NCBI RefSeq assembly: GCF_002836745.1
Contig: NZ_PJAR01000041.1
Coordinates: 1-64,000 of the forward strand
Source: Glaciecola sp. 33A
GTDB taxonomy: Bacteria > Pseudomonadota > Gammaproteobacteria > Enterobacterales > Alteromonadaceae
Length of the DNA stretch: 64,000 nucleotides
Direction of reading: 5' to 3'
In this document: positions 10,386 through 20,496 of the stretch, one piece after another
Layout: every line of letters starts with the position of its first letter
Position numbering within the stretch: position 1 is the first letter of the stretch
Program-made: the position numbers and the translations under genes
The notes under the pieces: model-generated
The model's database searches: none
The model's input: only the letters and a program-made list of their open reading frames with translations
What the model was told of the DNA's origin: nothing

Positions 10386-11815
10386 AGTCATCGCACAACA
10401 ACAAAAGCACGTCGAAATCAGGCTATAAGAGTAAAGGTACAAGCGCTTATCATTTAAGCCACCGCCCACATTTGCGCGCTGATGCGGCTTGGGTGCTATT
10501 CCAAATATTAGAACATGGCAAGTCATCCAGAGAAGTGATGCCCAAAGTGTTTGATCGCCACGAAGGTAAAGACAACGCATGGTTACAAGAAATGGTATTT
10601 GGTTGTTTACGTGAATTGCCAAAATTACAATATTGGCTGCGTCAGTTACTGAGTAAACCATTAAAAGGCGAACAAAAGATAGTTGAGCATTTAATCATGT
10701 TAGGTTTTTATCAATTGGTTTTTACTCGCACTTCAGAGCACGCTGCTGTATCTGAAACGGTTGAAGCTTGCGCTGCAATAGGACAGCATCGTTTGAAAGG
10801 CCTGGTGAATGCAAATTTACGTAGCTTTCAGCGCGAGGCCTTGGCCGAGCAAGAAATTGATGTTCCGCATATTCAAGTTGGCCTACCTAAATGGCTACAT
10901 AAACAATTACTGCAGCATTATCCACAACAAGTGCGAGAGATTGCAGAGCAAATTAATGCTCGTCCACCACTCTGGCTGCGCGTTAATACCTTAAAAGCGA
11001 GTCGCTTAAATTATAGCGCTCAGCTAGATGCACAAGGTATTGAGTTTGAAGAGGTAGAAACGGAAGCGATACCACTTCGTTTCTTAACTGTAAAAACACA
11101 GAGTGCGATCCGACTTAGCAAGCGTACCGATGTTACGACCCTGCCTGGCTTTGCAGAAGGTTTATTCTCAGTTCAAGATCTTGCTGCGCAACTTGCCGCT
11201 CAATTGCTAGATGTGCAACCGGGTGACGATGTATTGGATTGTTGTGCTGCACCAGGTGGAAAGACGGCTCACATATTAGAGAGCCAACCTCAGCTCGGCA
11301 GTTTAGATGCCATTGATAACGACGGACAACGCCTTGAACGTATTGAAGAAAATATGCTGCGCTTGGGCCATGATGTTAAATTTGGCGACAAACTCAACCT
11401 GTATGTGGTCGATGCTGCAAGTGAGGAAGTCATATCCCGTGTTTTGAAAGACAAACATTATGATCGTATTTTACTCGATGCCCCCTGTTCTGCCACCGGC
11501 GTTATTCGTCGCCACCCCGATATTCGTTGGTTAAGAAAAGCCTCGGATATTGACAATACAGTGGCCTTGCAAAAACGTATTTTGGCGCAAATTTGGCAGC
11601 GGCTAAAACCCGGTGGTGTTCTACTATACGGCACGTGTTCCATATTAAAACAAGAAAACGAGTGTCAAATTACTGAGTTTTTAACAATACAATCAGATGC
11701 AACGTTGTTGCCAATACATGAACACGATACTGCCCAATGCCCGGGTCTGCAAATATTGCCCGGTCAAGCACAAATGGATGGTTTCTACTATGCAAGGCTG
11801 CTAAAGTCTTGCTGA
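10382..11815 (+). CDS. rsmB: 16S rRNA m5C967 methyltransferase RsmB
   Basis: RsmB methylates C967 of 16S rRNA with S-adenosylmethionine. An N-terminal NusB-like domain precedes the methyltransferase fold with DCCAAPGGKTAH. The two catalytic cysteines lie in LDAPCSATG and YGTCS. The protein has 477 residues, roughly 45 more than in E. coli. Most of the excess is a basic, Ser/Lys-rich N-terminal tail of about 30 residues before AAWVLFQILEHG. It overlaps fmt by four bases. Confidence 0.95.
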   Translation: MKSSHNNKSTSKSGYKSKGTSAYHLSHRPHLRADAAWVLFQILEHGKSSREVMPKVFDRHEGKDNAWLQEMVFGCLRELPKLQYWLRQLLSKPLKGEQKIVEHLIMLGFYQLVFTRTSEHAAVSETVEACAAIGQHRLKGLVNANLRSFQREALAEQEIDVPHIQVGLPKWLHKQLLQHYPQQVREIAEQINARPPLWLRVNTLKASRLNYSAQLDAQGIEFEEVETEAIPLRFLTVKTQSAIRLSKRTDVTTLPGFAEGLFSVQDLAAQLAAQLLDVQPGDDVLDCCAAPGGKTAHILESQPQLGSLDAIDNDGQRLERIEENMLRLGHDVKFGDKLNLYVVDAASEEVISRVLKDKHYDRILLDAPCSATGVIRRHPDIRWLRKASDIDNTVALQKRILAQIWQRLKPGGVLLYGTCSILKQENECQITEFLTIQSDATLLPIHEHDTAQCPGLQILPGQAQMDGFYYARLLKSC

Positions 11816-11883
11816 ATTAAACGCGGGATCATGGGAACTTAAGGTCGATATGTTCAAGTCACTCAGGGTTAGGAAGTAACGCA

Positions 11884-13263
11884 ATGAAAATCATCATCAT
11901 CGGCGCAGGTCAAGTTGGTGGCACACTAGCTGAAAATTTGGTTAGCGAAAAGAACGAAATTACCGTTATCGATCGAAATATGGACACATTGCGAAACCTG
12001 CAAGATAGACTCGATTTGCAAGTCGTGTGTGGCATGGGATCACATCCAGATGTGCTCAAAAAAGCCGGTGCTGCAGATGCAGACATGTTGATTGCAGTAA
12101 CTAACAGCGATGAAAGTAACATGATGGCTTGCCAAGTGGCGTTTAGTCTATTTAAAACCCCAACCAAAATCGCCAGAATTCGCTCAGAACAATACATAAT
12201 TTATCAAGAACAGCTATTCAAAAACCAAGACATTCCAATCGACCACCTGATTGCACCGGAGCAACTAGTTACTCAAGCGATAAAACGACTTATTGACTAC
12301 CCCGGGGCTTTGCAGGTGGTTGAATTTGCTGAAGGCAAAGCTAGCTTAGTTGCCGTGAAGGCATATTACGGTGGCTTACTCGTTGGGCATGCACTTTCGG
12401 CACTAAAAGAACACATGCCGAATGTGGATACACGAGTGGCAGCGATTTATCGTCGCGGTAAACCTATTCGTCCATTGGGCTCAACGGTTATTGAGGCCGA
12501 CGATGAGGTGTTTTTCATCGCAGACACCAAGCATATTCGCGCGGTAATGAGCGAACTTCAAAAGTTAGAATCTAGCTACAAACGCATTATGATAGCGGGC
12601 GGCGGACTCATTGGCGCTGGCTTAGCTAAGCGACTTGAAAACAAACATAACGTTAAACTAATTGAATTCAATGCAGATCGAGCCAAAGAACTCTCCACGA
12701 TGCTAAACAAAACAATTGTGTTTCATGGTGACGCCTCTGACGCTAGCTTATTGAGCGAAGAAAACGTAGAGCAGGTTGACGCTTTTATTGCCGTCACCAA
12801 TGACGATGAGGCTAACATTATGTCCGCCATGCTTGCGAAGCGCATGGGCGCAGCAAAAGCGATGGTACTAATACAGCGCAGCGCCTATGTTGACTTGGTT
12901 CAAGGCGGCGAAATTGATATTGCATTTTCACCTCAACAAGCCACTATTTCAGCACTACTAACCCACATTCGTCGCGGTGATATTGTAAACGTGTATTCGC
13001 TACGACGCGGGGCAGCTGAAGCAATTGAAGCAATTGCACATGGTGATGAAAGTACGTCTAAGGTTGTTGGTAAACAAATTCAGAATATTAAGCTTCCTCC
13101 AGGCACAACCATTGGTGCGATTGTGCGCAAAGATGAGGTCATCATTGCGCATAGTGACACCGTTATCGAAGCAAATGATCATGTTATTCTGTTTTTAGTC
13201 GACAAAAAGTTTATTTGGGATGTAGAAAAACTGTTCCAACCGAGTGCACTTTTCTTTGGTTAA
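11884..13263 (+). CDS. trkA: Trk potassium-uptake regulatory subunit TrkA
   Basis: TrkA is the cytoplasmic NAD-binding RCK subunit that gates the TrkH potassium channel. Two Rossmann units are visible, [11 protein letters not shown] at the N terminus and [14 protein letters not shown] near residue 240, each followed by a TrkA-C domain. At 459 residues (E. coli 458) it is complete. Its channel partner trkH lies immediately downstream in the opposite direction, with only 14 bases between the stops. Confidence 0.96.
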   Translation: MKIIIIGAGQVGGTLAENLVSEKNEITVIDRNMDTLRNLQDRLDLQVVCGMGSHPDVLKKAGAADADMLIAVTNSDESNMMACQVAFSLFKTPTKIARIRSEQYIIYQEQLFKNQDIPIDHLIAPEQLVTQAIKRLIDYPGALQVVEFAEGKASLVAVKAYYGGLLVGHALSALKEHMPNVDTRVAAIYRRGKPIRPLGSTVIEADDEVFFIADTKHIRAVMSELQKLESSYKRIMIAGGGLIGAGLAKRLENKHNVKLIEFNADRAKELSTMLNKTIVFHGDASDASLLSEENVEQVDAFIAVTNDDEANIMSAMLAKRMGAAKAMVLIQRSAYVDLVQGGEIDIAFSPQQATISALLTHIRRGDIVNVYSLRRGAAEAIEAIAHGDESTSKVVGKQIQNIKLPPGTTIGAIVRKDEVIIAHSDTVIEANDHVILFLVDKKFIWDVEKLFQPSALFFG

Positions 13264-13277
13264 AAAGCGCAAGTGAG

Positions 13278-14729
13278 TTAACTGCGCCAGAATGTTGGAG
13301 AGAATAACACCAACAGCGAGAATATTTCTAGTCGCCCGAATAACATAGCAACCACCAATAGCCACTTTCCTGAGTCAGTTACATCGGCATAGGTATCCGT
13401 TACTGCACCTAGTCCAGGACCTAAGTTATTGAGCGTTGCGGCTGTTGCAGTAAATGCGGTAATGTCATCCATTCCGGTGGCAATTAACCCCACCATGATG
13501 ACCACAAAGACAACGGCATAAGCAGAAAAGAAACCCCACACAGCTTCAACCACTCGCTCTGGCATCGCTCTGTCACCTAATTTAACCGCATACACTGCTT
13601 TCGGGTGTATAAGTCGGTCAACCTCGCGTTTTCCTTGTAAAAACAATAAGAAGACACGAATAACTTTCAGGCCACCGCCCGTGGAACCTGCGCAACCGCC
13701 AATGAAGCTCGAGAATATCAAGACAATAGGAAGAAATGCTGGCCAAGCAGAAAAGTCGGTAGTAGTGAAACCGGCTGTCGTACTAATTGAGACAGCCTGC
13801 AGCAGCGCTTGATCAAGCGCCATTTCAGCCGTTTCATAGACCGAATGATAAACTAACGCTAAAAAACATAATGTCACTAAACTCAGCTGAATAGTGAAGA
13901 AGGCTTTGCACTCAGGATCTTTGAAGTAATTTCGAATATTTCGACCTGAAACAGCGGCATAATGAAGCGAAAAATTGAGCGCAGCTATCCAAAGGAAAAT
14001 AACACATACAACATTAACCGCTGCGCTATTGAAATAACCTAAGCTTTCGTCGTAGGTTGAAAACCCGCCTATTGCTATGGTTGAGAACGCATGGCAAACA
14101 GCATCGAACGCGCTCATTCCTGCCAACCAGTAAGCCCCAGAACAAGCAATGGTAAGCGACAAGTAAATGTACCATAAATGCTTTGCAGTGTCGGCAATAC
14201 GCGGTGTCATTTTTGAATCTTTTACCGGACCAGGTGTTTCTGCACGATATAACTGCATGCCACCAACGCCTAGAATTGGCAAAATCGCAACTGCCAATAC
14301 AATAATACCCATACCGCCTAACCATTGCAGCTGCTGTCGATAAAATTGTACCGCTTTAGGCAAATATTCAATGCCTTCTATTACTGTTGCACCTGTGGTG
14401 GTTAGTCCTGAAAATGCTTCGAACATTGCGTCCGTAATTGTCATTTGAGGTTGTTCTAATAAAGCGAATGGTAATGCACCAAATGACGCCAGTACAGTCC
14501 AAAACAAAACCACAATTAAAAAACCTTCTTTTGCTCTTAGATCTGCTCGAGACCGGCGGTTTGGATACCAGATAGCAATACCAGTGAGAATAGAAAGCAC
14601 AAAGGCAAGTACAAAAGCTAAGCCGCTGCCGTCTCCATAGATAAGAGAAATAAACGCAGGTGGGATCATCGTTACGCTGAAAAGAGTAACAAGCAGTCCT
14701 AAAATACGAATGATGGCGCGGTATTGCAT
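13278..14729 (-). CDS. trkH: Trk potassium channel subunit TrkH
   Basis: The 483-residue protein has roughly ten hydrophobic segments and the four pore-loop repeats of K+ transporters: GLTTTGATV, FSTIAIGGFST, STTAGFTTTDFS and TLNNLGPGLG. It forms the ion path in the inner membrane and is gated by TrkA. Close, convergent placement with trkA is unlike E. coli, where trkH is elsewhere. An inverted repeat (GCGCA/TGCGC, about 13268-13288) spans the junction but has no good T run, so I do not call it a terminator. Confidence 0.95.
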   Translation of the reverse strand: MQYRAIIRILGLLVTLFSVTMIPPAFISLIYGDGSGLAFVLAFVLSILTGIAIWYPNRRSRADLRAKEGFLIVVLFWTVLASFGALPFALLEQPQMTITDAMFEAFSGLTTTGATVIEGIEYLPKAVQFYRQQLQWLGGMGIIVLAVAILPILGVGGMQLYRAETPGPVKDSKMTPRIADTAKHLWYIYLSLTIACSGAYWLAGMSAFDAVCHAFSTIAIGGFSTYDESLGYFNSAAVNVVCVIFLWIAALNFSLHYAAVSGRNIRNYFKDPECKAFFTIQLSLVTLCFLALVYHSVYETAEMALDQALLQAVSISTTAGFTTTDFSAWPAFLPIVLIFSSFIGGCAGSTGGGLKVIRVFLLFLQGKREVDRLIHPKAVYAVKLGDRAMPERVVEAVWGFFSAYAVVFVVIMVGLIATGMDDITAFTATAATLNNLGPGLGAVTDTYADVTDSGKWLLVVAMLFGRLEIFSLLVLFSPTFWRS

Positions 14730-15392
14730 TTACACTATGCCTTTATTGTTATTACTAGCTTATTACAAGGCCACACTTGGACAACTTGATTAGGATAAGT
14801 CATTTCAAGGCAGTTTAGTGTCTTATAATGTTGTGTTTATAGCTGCACCAATGGAAAAGAGTATTAGCTGCTTAAATCACTATATATGCGCGCAATCAGC
14901 GCACTGCGTAACCGATGTTAAATTGAATCGGACTGAGATCCAATTTATTTCTCTAAAATCTGAATAATTGCTAAGCGTGGATCACAATAATTCAAATTTG
15001 AATAACCTAAAAACCGTTTTTTTACTAACTTGTTGTTCCCATTGAACAAATAAAATAGTTGAAAATAAAACTTGGAAATACGCCAATTTATGCTAAATTT
15101 TAGCTGTTGCTTCATCCATACTTTCTTCGAATCTCCGAGTTGTCCATAAGCAAAAGTAACGAGCAAAAGCAAGAACCAAAGAATAATAAAAAATAAAAGG
15201 ATTCAGTTTTCCTCAGTCATTATTGTAGTAATACCCCATTCGGAATGCGTTTTTTTTAAAATTAAAACGTAGACGCAACGCTGTTCACCACATTTTAGCC
15301 ACAGACTTATCCACAGGCTTTAAAAAAGCATTTGGTGGCTACACGTCAATAAATATGGCATTCTTCACTCCATAAAGCATTTACATGAGCAA
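14730..15392. other. 663-base gap between trkH and polA
   Basis: AT-rich and without a gene I can support. It holds the divergent promoters for trkH and polA, which I could not place with confidence. A perfect DnaA box TTATCCACA lies at 15307-15315, 78 bases before polA. A 75-codon minus-strand frame at 14945-15172 looks like chance. Confidence 0.5.
15307..15315 (+). promoter_or_regulatory. DnaA box upstream of polA
   Basis: Perfect TTATCCACA on the plus strand, 78 bases before the polA start. A single box could titrate DnaA or tie polA expression to it; it may also be chance in AT-rich DNA. Confidence 0.45.
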
Positions 15393-18194
15393 ATGATGGA
15401 AAAACAATCAACAAGCCCGTTAGTCCTAGTCGACGGTTCATCTTATTTATTTAGAGCCTTTCACGGGTTACCACCACTCACTAATTCGAAAGGTCAAGAT
15501 ACGGGCGCCATTTATGGTGTAGTAAATATGCTGCGTAGCTTGATGGCTACTTATGAACCCAGTCATGTTGCCGTTATTTTTGACGCCAAAGGCAAGACAT
15601 TTCGAGACGACATCTATAAAGAATATAAAGCAAACCGTCCACCGATGCCTGACGAGTTGCGTTCGCAAATTAAACCGTTGCACAACATTATTAAAGCGAT
15701 GGGCTTCCCTATTATCGTTGAAGATGGTGTCGAAGCCGACGACGTTATTGGCACTCTGGCTCGTCAAGCTTCTGCGCAAGGTATCGATTGCGTTATTAGC
15801 ACCGGCGACAAAGACATGGCGCAACTTGTTGACAAGCATGTCACGCTCATCAACACCATGACAAATACAACAATGGATATAGATGGTGTTGTAGAAAAGT
15901 TTGGTGTGCCAGCAGAACTGATTATTGATTACCTTGCAATGAAAGGCGACAAGGTAGACAACATTCCGGGTATTCCCGGTGTTGGCGACAAAAGCGCAGT
16001 CGCCATGCTTAACGGTATTGGTGGGGTAAGAGATATTTACGCAAACCTAGACAAGATTGCAGCCTTGGAATTTCGTGGCGCTAAAACAATGGGCGCTAAA
16101 ATAGCTCAGTATGAAGAACAAGCCATGCTGTCTTACCAATTGGCCACAATAGAGTGTGGTTTACAATTGGACTATCAGCCAACGACGTTGAACATGGGTG
16201 AAATGGATAAACCTGAACTACGCATACTTTTTGCTGAGTATGAATTTAAACGCTGGCTAGTGGAAGTCAGTGATGGTGTTGAAGACAATGCCAGTCCAGT
16301 GAGTAGGCCACTATCCACGGACGGTGAGGCACCTGCAGATGACAACGCACAGAATGAACATGCTTCTTTACAAGAAATCGATAAATCTAAGTATGAAATA
16401 GTGCTAACCCAGCAACAACTTGATGGGTGGATTACTAAAATTAAGGCCGCAACTTACTACGCCCTAGATACAGAAACCACCAGTGTAGACTACATGCAGG
16501 CTGAGTTAGTTGGATTGTCGTTTGCTACTGGCGAAAACGAAGCATGCTACATACCAGTTGCACATGATTATCCAAGTGCACCAGAACAGCTGGAGCGTGA
16601 TGACGTGCTGGCTCAACTAAAACCCATTTTAGAAGACCCGTCGACTAAGAAAATTGGGCAGCACATAAAATATGACAAAAATGTGCTCGCCAATTACGGG
16701 ATTAAACTTCAAGGGATTTTATCCGACACGATGCTCGCGTCATATGTGCTAAACAGCGTTGCAACTCGGCATAATATGGACAGCCTGTCGCTCAAATATC
16801 TAGGTCACAATACGATTCATTTTGAAGATATTGCCGGTAAAGGTGCAAAACAAATTACCTTTAACCAAATTGCATTAGAAGAAGCTGCCCCCTATGCAGC
16901 CGAAGATGCAGATGTAACATTGCGGCTACACGAAGCACTGCAGTTGTTGCTCAAGGATAAAGGCGAATTGCTAACTGTGTTAAATGACATTGAAGTGCCA
17001 CTGTCATCCGTGTTAGCAAAAATGGAACAAAACGGCGTGCTTATTGACAGCCAACTGTTAGGCCAACAAAGCCAGACCCTAGCCGCGCGTATTATGGAGC
17101 TTGAAAAAGAAGTTCATGAGTTAGCGGGGGAATCGTTTAATTTAGGTTCTACTAAACAGTTACAACATATTTTGTTCGAAAAAATGAGTTTGCCGGTGGT
17201 AAAGAAAACCCCAAAAGGTGCGCCATCTACGTCAGAAGAAGTGCTGCAGGAACTCGCGCTTGAATATGAACTTCCTAAGAAGATTATGCAGTACCGGGGC
17301 TTAACCAAACTTAAAAATACCTACACAGACAAACTGCCTAAGATGATCCATCATAGAACGGGCCGTGTGCATACTTCTTATCATCAAGCAGTCACGGCAA
17401 CCGGCAGGTTGTCCTCTACTGATCCTAATTTACAAAACATTCCGATCAGAACATCAGAAGGCAGACTAGTTCGTCAAGCTTTTATTGCGCGTCCTGGTTA
17501 TAAAGTGGTCGCGGCCGATTACAGTCAAATTGAATTGCGAATTATGGCCCATTTGAGTAAAGATAAAGGATTGGTAAGCGCGTTTTCATCCGGTAAAGAT
17601 ATTCATAGCGCTACCGCTGCAGAAGTGTTTGATGTGGCGCTGGAAGATGTGTCAGTAAATGAGCGACGCAGCGCCAAAGCAATTAACTTTGGCTTGATTT
17701 ATGGTATGTCAGCTTTCGGATTATCTAAGCAACTCAATATTGGGCGATATGACGCCCAGCAGTATATGGATTTATATTTTGAACGCTACCCTGGCGTATT
17801 AAGCTACATGGAATCAACCAGAGAAGGCGCAAAACAAGCCGGATATGTCAGCACTGTATTTGGTCGTCGATTATACCTACCCGACATTAAAGCAAGTAAC
17901 GCAATGCGCAGGAAAGGCGCTGAGCGTGCCGCCATTAATGCCCCGATGCAAGGCACTGCTGCTGATATTATTAAGAAAGCAATGATCGATGTTGATGCAT
18001 GGATTAACGATATTAATGATCAAGCGATTTTAATGATCATGCAAGTGCACGATGAACTGGTTTTCGAAATTAAGGAGGACTATGTTGACGAATATGTGGC
18101 GAAAATTAAAGCGTTAATGGAAAACGCAGTACAGCTTGATGTGCCATTGATTGTGGATGTTGGTATTGGCAATAACTGGGATGAAGCCCATTAA
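15393..18194 (+). CDS. polA: DNA polymerase I PolA
   Basis: PolA fills gaps and removes RNA primers during replication and repair. The 933-residue protein has all three domains. The 5'-3' exonuclease covers about 1-290. The 3'-5' proofreading exonuclease has an intact acidic pair in LDTETTS (near residue 359). The polymerase has motif [13 protein letters not shown] (near 709), motif [15 protein letters not shown] (near 757) and motif [11 protein letters not shown] (near 884). An acidic, Ser-rich linker separates the first two domains. The start ATG-ATG has only a weak ribosome-binding site. Confidence 0.97.
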   Translation: MMEKQSTSPLVLVDGSSYLFRAFHGLPPLTNSKGQDTGAIYGVVNMLRSLMATYEPSHVAVIFDAKGKTFRDDIYKEYKANRPPMPDELRSQIKPLHNIIKAMGFPIIVEDGVEADDVIGTLARQASAQGIDCVISTGDKDMAQLVDKHVTLINTMTNTTMDIDGVVEKFGVPAELIIDYLAMKGDKVDNIPGIPGVGDKSAVAMLNGIGGVRDIYANLDKIAALEFRGAKTMGAKIAQYEEQAMLSYQLATIECGLQLDYQPTTLNMGEMDKPELRILFAEYEFKRWLVEVSDGVEDNASPVSRPLSTDGEAPADDNAQNEHASLQEIDKSKYEIVLTQQQLDGWITKIKAATYYALDTETTSVDYMQAELVGLSFATGENEACYIPVAHDYPSAPEQLERDDVLAQLKPILEDPSTKKIGQHIKYDKNVLANYGIKLQGILSDTMLASYVLNSVATRHNMDSLSLKYLGHNTIHFEDIAGKGAKQITFNQIALEEAAPYAAEDADVTLRLHEALQLLLKDKGELLTVLNDIEVPLSSVLAKMEQNGVLIDSQLLGQQSQTLAARIMELEKEVHELAGESFNLGSTKQLQHILFEKMSLPVVKKTPKGAPSTSEEVLQELALEYELPKKIMQYRGLTKLKNTYTDKLPKMIHHRTGRVHTSYHQAVTATGRLSSTDPNLQNIPIRTSEGRLVRQAFIARPGYKVVAADYSQIELRIMAHLSKDKGLVSAFSSGKDIHSATAAEVFDVALEDVSVNERRSAKAINFGLIYGMSAFGLSKQLNIGRYDAQQYMDLYFERYPGVLSYMESTREGAKQAGYVSTVFGRRLYLPDIKASNAMRRKGAERAAINAPMQGTAADIIKKAMIDVDAWINDINDQAILMIMQVHDELVFEIKEDYVDEYVAKIKALMENAVQLDVPLIVDVGIGNNWDEAH

Positions 18195-18267
18195 TATTCA
18201 ATGGCTGACGAGCGTGTTTACAAGACATAAATGGCTAAATTAACTGCATATTGAGGTCTAAATCACG

Positions 18268-18296
18268 TTACACAAAAGATAAAATAACAATACATT
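18268..18296 (+). promoter_or_regulatory. possible promoter of a small RNA after polA
   Basis: TTACAC (18268-18273), a 17-bp spacer and TACATT (18291-18296) form a plausible but not strong sigma-70 promoter in the polA-engB gap. Transcription would start near 18303 and reach the terminator at 18379-18407. Confidence 0.35.
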
Positions 18297-18302
18297 CTGG
18301 GT

Positions 18303-18407
18303 TTTTTCAAAATAATCTGAACTATTTGGGAAATGACCCGTCTTATATTGTGAATGTGTTGTTCTTCCCAAACAGTTTGCCCCATCGTTTCGATGGGGCT
18401 TTTTTTT
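18303..18407 (+). ncRNA. candidate small RNA at the Spot 42 locus
   Basis: In E. coli the 109-nt Spot 42 RNA (spf) lies between polA and engB. Here the same gap holds a promoter-like signal, a stem TTTGGGAA/TTCCCAAA (18325-18332 with 18365-18372) and a strong terminator, giving a transcript of about 105 nt. The primary sequence does not clearly match the conserved 5' part of Spot 42, so identity is not claimed. The alternative is simply a polA 3' untranslated region. Confidence 0.35.
18379..18407 (+). terminator. strong intrinsic terminator after polA
   Basis: Perfect nine-pair stem GCCCCATCG/CGATGGGGC with a TTT loop, followed by eight T residues. It acts on the plus strand only, since there is no T run for the convergent engB transcript. 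Confidence 0.9.
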
Positions 18408-18434
18408 GCGCTACTACATTATTATGTCGGCTTT

Positions 18435-19064
18435 TTATAAGGACATGTCGACGTCGTCTTTTATCTGTTTTTCAAGCCCTAACCATTTAAACAAAATTTG
18501 TTCTAACTCAGGCACTCCAAGACCATTAAGTGATGAGAAAGAATGCACCGTTACATCACCACAAAATGCCATGGCCGCTTCGCGAACCATTAACGTTTGT
18601 GCTTTACGCTTGCCGGACTTCAATTTATCGGCTTTGGTCAACAAAATCAGCACGGGCAAGTTTACCTCAACAGCCCAATGAATTAAGTTCTGATCGAGGT
18701 CTTTTAGCGGATGACGAATATCCATCAGCACCACTAGACCTTTTAGGCACTTACGCTGTTGTAAATACTCTCCTAACGATTTTTGCCACTTTAATTTCAT
18801 TTCCAGTGGCACTTTCGCATAACCGTAACCAGGCAAATCAACCAAACGCCGTTCGTCATCAAGCTCGAACATATTAATTAATTGCGTTCTGCCAGGCGTT
18901 TTACTCGTTCTAGCCAGACCTTTTTGTCTGGTTAATCGGTTAAGTGCACTCGATTTTCCTGCATTAGAGCGGCCAGCAAAGGCAACTTCCATTCCATCAG
19001 AATTAGTTAGATGATCGATACTGGGTGCGCTGGTTAGAAAAGTTGCTTTGGTAAAATAAGACAT
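18435..19064 (-). CDS. engB: ribosome-biogenesis GTPase EngB (YihA/YsxC)
   Basis: EngB is an essential GTPase for 50S subunit assembly. The G1 loop [10 protein letters not shown]3 DLPGYG and G4 LTKADK are present in order, and the 209-residue length is normal. It is convergent to polA, as in E. coli. Its upstream side is divergent from the cytochrome c4 gene. Confidence 0.96.
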   Translation of the reverse strand: MSYFTKATFLTSAPSIDHLTNSDGMEVAFAGRSNAGKSSALNRLTRQKGLARTSKTPGRTQLINMFELDDERRLVDLPGYGYAKVPLEMKLKWQKSLGEYLQQRKCLKGLVVLMDIRHPLKDLDQNLIHWAVEVNLPVLILLTKADKLKSGKRKAQTLMVREAAMAFCGDVTVHSFSSLNGLGVPELEQILFKWLGLEKQIKDDVDMSL

Positions 19065-19170
19065 GTTTTCACTTTTAAAGAAAGAATGTTGAACTGGATT
19101 TTTTCAAGTTAAGCCGATACTGAGTGTATTGTAACCAAAAATTTGCGGAAATGGTTACCAATCATTTATT

Positions 19171-19179
19171 TTATCCACA
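19171..19179 (+). promoter_or_regulatory. DnaA box / inverted repeat upstream of cytochrome c4
   Basis: Perfect TTATCCACA within a larger inverted repeat, TCCACAC then AAAGC then GTGTGGA. It lies between the divergent engB and cytochrome genes. The inverted repeat could be an operator or an RNA hairpin; the DnaA-box match may be incidental. Confidence 0.35.
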
Positions 19180-19288
19180 CAAAGCGTGTGGAAGAGTTTT
19201 TTTCGGCCAATATTTGTGTACAATACCACGTTCTTCAATGAGATTTGAGAAAGATGCTTTGCTAATCACCAGTATAAAGAGATTATGT

Positions 19289-19912
19289 ATGAAAAAACTA
19301 GGTTTGCTTGTTTGTTTAATTTTAAGTACGACTTCCGTCGCTTTTGCGAAAGGCGACGCAGAGGCAGGAAAAGCAAAATCACTAACATGTTCAGCTTGTC
19401 ATGGTGGTGATGGTAATAGTTTAATTCCTATGAACCCGAAGATTGCAGGTCAGCATGAAGGTTATTTGGTTAAGCAATTAACTGAATTTAGACTAGCATC
19501 ACGCACTGGCGGCAAAGAAGGTCGTAACAATGCTGTAATGAATGGCATGTCAGCTGGATTATCTGACCAAGATATTGCTGATTTGGCCGCATATTTTTCA
19601 AGCCAAGACCAAAAAGCAGGCGAAGCACCTGAAGATATTATAGAAGCAGGCCAAGCTTTATATAGAGGCGGTAATGCTGAGAGGGGGATTACATCTTGTA
19701 TTTCTTGCCATGGACCAAACGGAAAAGGTATGGGTCTAGCAGGATTCCCGGTAATAAGTGGGCAACACGCCGAGTACACCAGTTCACAGTTGAAAATGTT
19801 TAGAAATGGCACAAGGGCAAACAGTCACAACGGTATGATGGCAGATATTGCTGCAAAATTGACCGATGACGATATTGATGTTTTATCTAAGTATTTGAGC
19901 GGATTGTACTAA
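19289..19912 (+). CDS. periplasmic dihaem cytochrome c4
   Basis: I start at the ATG at 19289 (207 residues), because a signal peptide MKKLGLLVCLILSTTSVAFA follows directly and an AGAG ribosome-binding site precedes it; the open frame runs further upstream without coding character. Two haem-binding motifs, CSACH (residues 34-38) and CISCH (137-141), lie in two similar halves, as in cytochrome c4, an electron donor to terminal oxidases. Cytochrome c4 beside engB is a common arrangement in gammaproteobacteria. Confidence 0.93.
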   Translation: MKKLGLLVCLILSTTSVAFAKGDAEAGKAKSLTCSACHGGDGNSLIPMNPKIAGQHEGYLVKQLTEFRLASRTGGKEGRNNAVMNGMSAGLSDQDIADLAAYFSSQDQKAGEAPEDIIEAGQALYRGGNAERGITSCISCHGPNGKGMGLAGFPVISGQHAEYTSSQLKMFRNGTRANSHNGMMADIAAKLTDDDIDVLSKYLSGLY

Positions 19913-19944
19913 TTTACATAAATTAATTTTTATTTGTAAATAAG

Positions 19945-19972
19945 TTGTAAATTTTATTTAATAGGGTATTAT
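19945..19972 (+). promoter_or_regulatory. promoter of a candidate small RNA
   Basis: TTGTAA (19945-19950), a 16-bp spacer and TATTAT (19967-19972), starting 32 bases after the cytochrome gene. The predicted start site is near 19979. It directs transcription into the hairpin-rich region ending at 20222. Confidence 0.5.
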
Positions 19973-20130
19973 CAACTCAGCTTTCAGGGGTAACCTGATT
20001 CTAGCGGTAGTTATTACTACCAACGGATAATTTTTGTTACTGAAATAATATAATAATAAAGCGTCAGGAAGACCTAGAACAAAGTTCGTTACTATTTCGT
20101 CAATAATAATAAAAAGAGAAAAGTAACATT

Positions 20131-20184
20131 ATGAACAACAAAGCACATGATGTGCTATACGGGAGAGGTGTCATTAGACACTGA
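20131..20184 (+). CDS. possible 17-residue peptide (MNNKAHDVLYGRGVIRH)
   Basis: An ATG frame of 17 codons ends ten bases before the terminator at 20194. AAAAAGAGAAAAG upstream is a weak ribosome-binding site with long spacing. Two of the hairpins of the candidate RNA lie inside the frame, which argues that structure rather than coding may be conserved. I recognise no family. Confidence 0.25.
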   Translation: MNNKAHDVLYGRGVIRH

Positions 20185-20193
20185 TTAAATTAA

Positions 20194-20222
20194 GGTGGTA
20201 GCTTTGGCTATCACCTTTTTTC
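20194..20222 (+). terminator. intrinsic terminator before yihI
   Basis: Stem GGTGGTAGC/GCTATCACC (one G-U pair), loop TTTG, then six T residues. It lies 275 bases before yihI and so ends a transcript distinct from yihI. Confidence 0.85.
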
Positions 20223-20496
20223 TTTCCAGGGTACTACTGCTTGCAATGAGCCAATAGATAAAACTCTCCTTCACAAATAAATTATGTCATCTAATCAACA
20301 ATCTACATATATAGACCGAGCATTTCTAAATAAATTCCTTGCACAAAAAAAGAATTATCAATTACCCTTATCAATACCCCCCCCGGCTCATGTATAATGT
20401 CATCAATGAATGAAACATAATCGCTATGCGGTCTCGATAAAAACGCTTTAAAACGCTATTGTAAGAGAGTAACGGCATCGCAAGGAAGAGGCAAAA

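Larger units (their letters stand above)
19979..20222 (+). ncRNA. candidate structured RNA of about 244 nt at the CsrC locus
   Basis: The gap before yihI, where E. coli has the 245-nt CsrC RNA, contains a promoter, at least six small hairpins and a terminator. The hairpins are TCAGG/CCTGA (19984-19998), GGTAGT/ACTACC (20006-20021), GTC-AGGAA-GAC (20063-20073), GAAC/GTTC (20077-20087), AGCACA/TGTGCT (20142-20156) and GTGTC/GACAC (20168-20181). Only three GGA motifs occur, one in a loop (CAGGAAG, close to the CsrA target). True CsrB/CsrC RNAs carry many more, so this may be a different RNA. It could also carry the 17-codon frame at 20131. Confidence 0.45.

Noticed and set aside
13268-13288. Inverted repeat GCGCA/TGCGC at the trkA-trkH junction
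   Set aside because: No T run on either strand, so not called a terminator.
14945-15172. 75-codon minus-strand frame before polA
   Set aside because: Lies in AT-rich promoter DNA, lacks a ribosome-binding site and resembles no protein; more likely chance.
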